7,471 nucleotides of DNA, taken from contig QNCB01000049.1 of assembly GCA_003644335.1 (NCBI GenBank), forward strand, positions 1 to 7,471, read 5' to 3'. The notes under the pieces were generated by a model that searched no databases, was not told where the DNA came from, and worked only from the letters and a program-made list of their open reading frames with translations. The position numbers were made by a program, and so were the translations under genes. Within the stretch, counting starts at the first letter, position 1, and every line of letters starts with the position of its first letter. The DNA comes from Planctomycetota bacterium. Lineage in GTDB: Bacteria > Planctomycetota > Phycisphaerae > SM23-33. Shown piece by piece: positions 5,765 through 7,471 of the stretch.

Positions 5765-5825
5765 TTTTCGTTATTTTGAATTCGTCATTGATTAGTCATT
5801 CGAGCTTCGGAATTCGCCATTTCCC
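5765..5825. repeat. T-rich ATTCGTCATT / TTCGGAAT mini-repeat tract
   Basis: The tract following the CATTGG array contains irregular copies of TTCGTCATT, TAGTCATTCGAG and TTCGGAATTCGCCATT. It shares the TTCGTCATT wording of the cluster at 4286-4320 and the TTCGGAAT of the repeat inside alaS. It is AT-rich, without a supported gene on either strand, and ends just before the tig promoter. Confidence 0.45.
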
Positions 5826-5848
5826 TATTCCCTCATCCACGATTATTG

Positions 5849-5877
5849 TTGACAGTATCGTGTTGTTTGCGTAGATT
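5849..5877 (+). promoter_or_regulatory. Strong candidate sigma70-type promoter of tig
   Basis: A perfect -35 TTGACA (5849-5854) is followed after 17 bases by TAGATT (5872-5877), which matches 4 of 6 bases of the -10 consensus. Transcription would begin near 5884, giving a leader of about 104 bases. It is the best -35 element seen in the window. Confidence 0.6.
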
Positions 5878-5894
5878 CTGCAATTCACGTAGTT

Positions 5895-5965
5895 GCCGGC
5901 TCGTGACCGGCTGAGAATAGTATCCGTTGCCGGGGCCTGGCGCGTAGCCTGGCTGGTCGCAACGG
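5895..5965 (+). promoter_or_regulatory. Structured 5' leader of tig
   Basis: Two stem-loops are visible: GCCGG / CCGGC (5895-5899 / 5907-5911, 7-base loop) and a longer CCGTTGC / GCAACGG (5924-5930 / 5959-5965) enclosing 28 bases that contain a direct repeat GCCTGGC (5935-5941 and 5947-5953). The second stem ends 11 bases before the GGAG ribosome site at 5977-5980. It does not match a riboswitch class I recognise. It could modulate translation or simply be an mRNA-stabilising leader. Confidence 0.4.
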
Positions 5966-5987
5966 GTCATGTGGTTGGAGATAAACC

Positions 5988-7471
5988 ATGGCTGAGGCAC
6001 CCCAGAAACCCGAAGTAAACGAAACCCAGGACGACCAGCAAGACGATCTGCCCAAAAATACCGTCGAGGTAGCAGAGGCTGGCACGCTCAAAAAGAAGCT
6101 CACCGTAACGGTGCACCGAGACCGTATCGACGCCAAGCGAAACGAGATGTTCGGCGAGCTGAACGACTCAGCCCAGATACCAGGTTTTCGCCCGGGCCGA
6201 GCTCCGCGTAGGCTTATCGAAAAACGCTTCGGCAAAGATGTCGACAAGGACGTGCGAAACGCCATCATCGGCGAGTCGATTGGCGATGCTATCGAGGACG
6301 CCGGGCTGAAGACGATGGGCGAGCCTGATATCAAACTCGACGATATCGAGCTGCCAGCTGAGGGTGATATGAGCTTCGATTTCGAGGTGGAAGTTCAGCC
6401 TGAGTTTGAGTTGCCGGAAGTTAAGGGCATCGAGGTCAACAAGGAAATTTTCGAGGTCGACAGCGAGAAGATTGATGAGTATATCGAGAATCTCCGCGAG
6501 GGCCGGGCGCGTTTCGAGAAGACCGACGAGCCAGCCCAGGCGAACGACTCGGTGGTCGTCAGTGCGAAGATAACCGGCGATGGCGTGGAGTTTGTCAATC
6601 CGCGGGTAGAGCTGAAAGTCGCAGCCGGCCTGATCGAGGGCGTGCCCCTGGTGGAGCTGGAGACCGAGCTGGTTGGGAAAAAGGTCGGCGATGTCGTAAC
6701 CCTGAAAGCCACCGCCGCCGAGACGCACGCCAACGAGGATTGGCGAGAAAAAGAGCTAGCCTTCGAGTTGACGGTGCATGAGGTTGACCGCCGCGTTCTG
6801 CCGGAGATTAATGAGGAATTCGCGGCGTCCAGCGGGTTCAGTTCGCTCGAAGCCTTCCGCGAGTTCATAGCAGAAAGGCTGAAGGACAGGGTTGAGCAAG
6901 AGGTGCAAAACTCGCTCCGCCAGCAGATATGTCAACAGCTGTTGGACAAGGTAGACTTCGAGCTGCCCGAAGGGGCTGTTGTCCGACACACCAACGATAT
7001 GTTGCAGCGTCAACTGGTTCAGTTGATGCAGATGGGCGTCCCTCGTGAGCGGGTGTCCGAGCATCTAGCCAAGCTCCAAGCCGACGCAGCCCAGCGGGCC
7101 AAGAGCGACATGAAACTCTCGTTTGTCCTGTCAAAGATAGCTGAGCAGGAAGGAATCGATGTTACCGAGGGCGAGATAAATGACCGGATTTCGCAGGTGG
7201 CTGCCCAGTATGGACGGCGCCCCGAGCGTCTCCGCCAGGAACTTTCCGCGGACGGTTCGCTGGAGCAACTTGCTATGTCAGTGCGGGACGACAAGGTGCT
7301 GGACAAGCTGTTGGAAGATGCGAAGATAGTCGAGGTTAAGCCCGAGAAGAAGACTGCCAAGAAGACTGCCAAGAAGACTGCCAAGAAGACTGCCAAGAAA
7401 ACCGCCAAAAAAGCTGCCACCAAAAAGCCAGCTGAGAAGAAGGCTGTGAAAAAAACTGCCAAGAAATCGGC
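5988..7471 (+). CDS. tig: Trigger factor, with a repeat-encoded Lys/Ala/Thr tail (cut by right window edge)
   Basis: Ribosome-bound chaperone that meets nascent chains at the exit tunnel. There are 494 codons to the edge with no stop. After an acidic, Gln-rich N-terminal extension (residues 1-30) comes the ribosome-binding domain with the signature GFRPGRAP (66-73) in IPGFRPGRAPRRLIEKRFG. A divergent FKBP-like PPIase domain follows at about 180-268 (NDSVVVSAKITGDGVEF...), then the helical substrate-cradle domain at about 269-450 (LPEINEEFAASSGFSSLEAF...). From 454 the protein becomes a highly basic tail of KKTA repeats and then KKAATKK/EKKAVKKTAKK, resembling histone H1-type tails. The start ATG 5988 has TTGGAG with a 7-base spacer. 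The ordinary E. coli protein is about 430 residues with no such tail. A candidate promoter and a folded leader lie upstream. The PPIase region is shorter and lacks obvious FKBP aromatic pocket residues, so isomerase activity is doubtful; that is inference. Confidence 0.95.
   Translation, partial: MAEAPQKPEVNETQDDQQDDLPKNTVEVAEAGTLKKKLTVTVHRDRIDAKRNEMFGELNDSAQIPGFRPGRAPRRLIEKRFGKDVDKDVRNAIIGESIGDAIEDAGLKTMGEPDIKLDDIELPAEGDMSFDFEVEVQPEFELPEVKGIEVNKEIFEVDSEKIDEYIENLREGRARFEKTDEPAQANDSVVVSAKITGDGVEFVNPRVELKVAAGLIEGVPLVELETELVGKKVGDVVTLKATAAETHANEDWREKELAFELTVHEVDRRVLPEINEEFAASSGFSSLEAFREFIAERLKDRVEQEVQNSLRQQICQQLLDKVDFELPEGAVVRHTNDMLQRQLVQLMQMGVPRERVSEHLAKLQADAAQRAKSDMKLSFVLSKIAEQEGIDVTEGEINDRISQVAAQYGRRPERLRQELSADGSLEQLAMSVRDDKVLDKLLEDAKIVEVKPEKKTAKKTAKKTAKKTAKKTAKKAATKKPAEKKAVKKTAKKS
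7347..7418 (+). repeat. 12-bp tandem repeat encoding KKTA in the tig tail
   Basis: AAGAAGACTGCC occurs four times perfectly in tandem (7347-7358, 7359-7370, 7371-7382, 7383-7394), followed by AAGAAAACCGCC (7395-7406) and AAAAAAGCTGCC (7407-7418). The unit keeps the codon phase and encodes Lys-Lys-Thr-Ala. Perfect identity of four units, with no synonymous drift, suggests recent expansion by slippage or recombination and possible length variation between strains. It is also a place where assemblies may collapse. Confidence 0.9.

Noticed and set aside
5695..5825. CRISPR array
   Set aside because: The repeats are only 18 bp and directly adjacent with no unique spacers, and no cas gene is in the window.
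6168..7462. Several minus-strand open frames opposite tig, including one with repeated AVFLAVF-type hydrophobic segments
   Set aside because: They are reverse readings of the tig gene. The apparent membrane-like repeat is just the complement of the Lys-rich 12-bp repeats.

Overview
The window reads as chromosomal DNA of a moderately GC-rich bacterium. My best guess is Planctomycetota (Phycisphaerae-like) or a neighbouring environmental lineage. This rests on a trigger factor with a Lys/Ala-rich C-terminal tail, the style of the alanyl-tRNA synthetase, and short 'ATTCGTG / CATTGG / GATTTTT' mini-repeats in and between genes. The phylum is an inference from appearance only.

Layout, left to right. 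(1) 1-925, minus strand: first 308 codons of alaS, running off the left edge, with a candidate promoter at 990-1018. (2) 1027-2972, minus strand: a compact two-gene cassette, an AAA15/OLD-like SMC-type ATPase followed by an RloB-family protein. The two genes overlap by one base (TGATG). This is the architecture of AbiL (AbiLi + AbiLii) phage-defence systems. The cassette is visibly more AT-rich than the genes around it and is the accessory part of the window. (3) 2973-3174: intergenic region between divergent genes, with a dyad and a candidate promoter for the gene to the right. (4) 3175-4119, plus strand: NAD-dependent D-2-hydroxyacid dehydrogenase (SerA-like). (5) 4120-4342: region between convergent genes, with two stem-loops and an ATTCGTG mini-repeat cluster but no convincing gene. 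(6) 4343-5542, minus strand: acetylornithine-type class III aminotransferase (argD), with a candidate promoter at 5599-5627. (7) 5543-5987: 445-bp intergenic region holding the argD promoter, an 18-bp tandem repeat array with more mini-repeats, a strong candidate promoter at 5849-5877 and a structured leader. (8) 5988-7471, plus strand: trigger factor (tig) with a (KKTA)n tail encoded by perfect 12-bp tandem repeats, running off the right edge.

How the genes fit together. alaS, tig and the two metabolic enzymes are ordinary housekeeping genes with separate candidate promoters, each with a 17-bp spacer. They do not form one operon. The ATPase/RloB pair is a self-contained, translationally coupled module wedged upstream of the alaS promoter. 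It probably acts as a sensor/motor ATPase plus an effector that shuts down the cell or cuts nucleic acid on phage infection. I see no integrase, tRNA, IS element, CRISPR array or restriction-modification gene in the window. The pair belongs to a known architecture; I do not claim it is a new system. The less expected items are the mini-repeat read in frame inside alaS, the repeat-encoded tail of trigger factor, and the closeness of the defence cassette to the alaS promoter.
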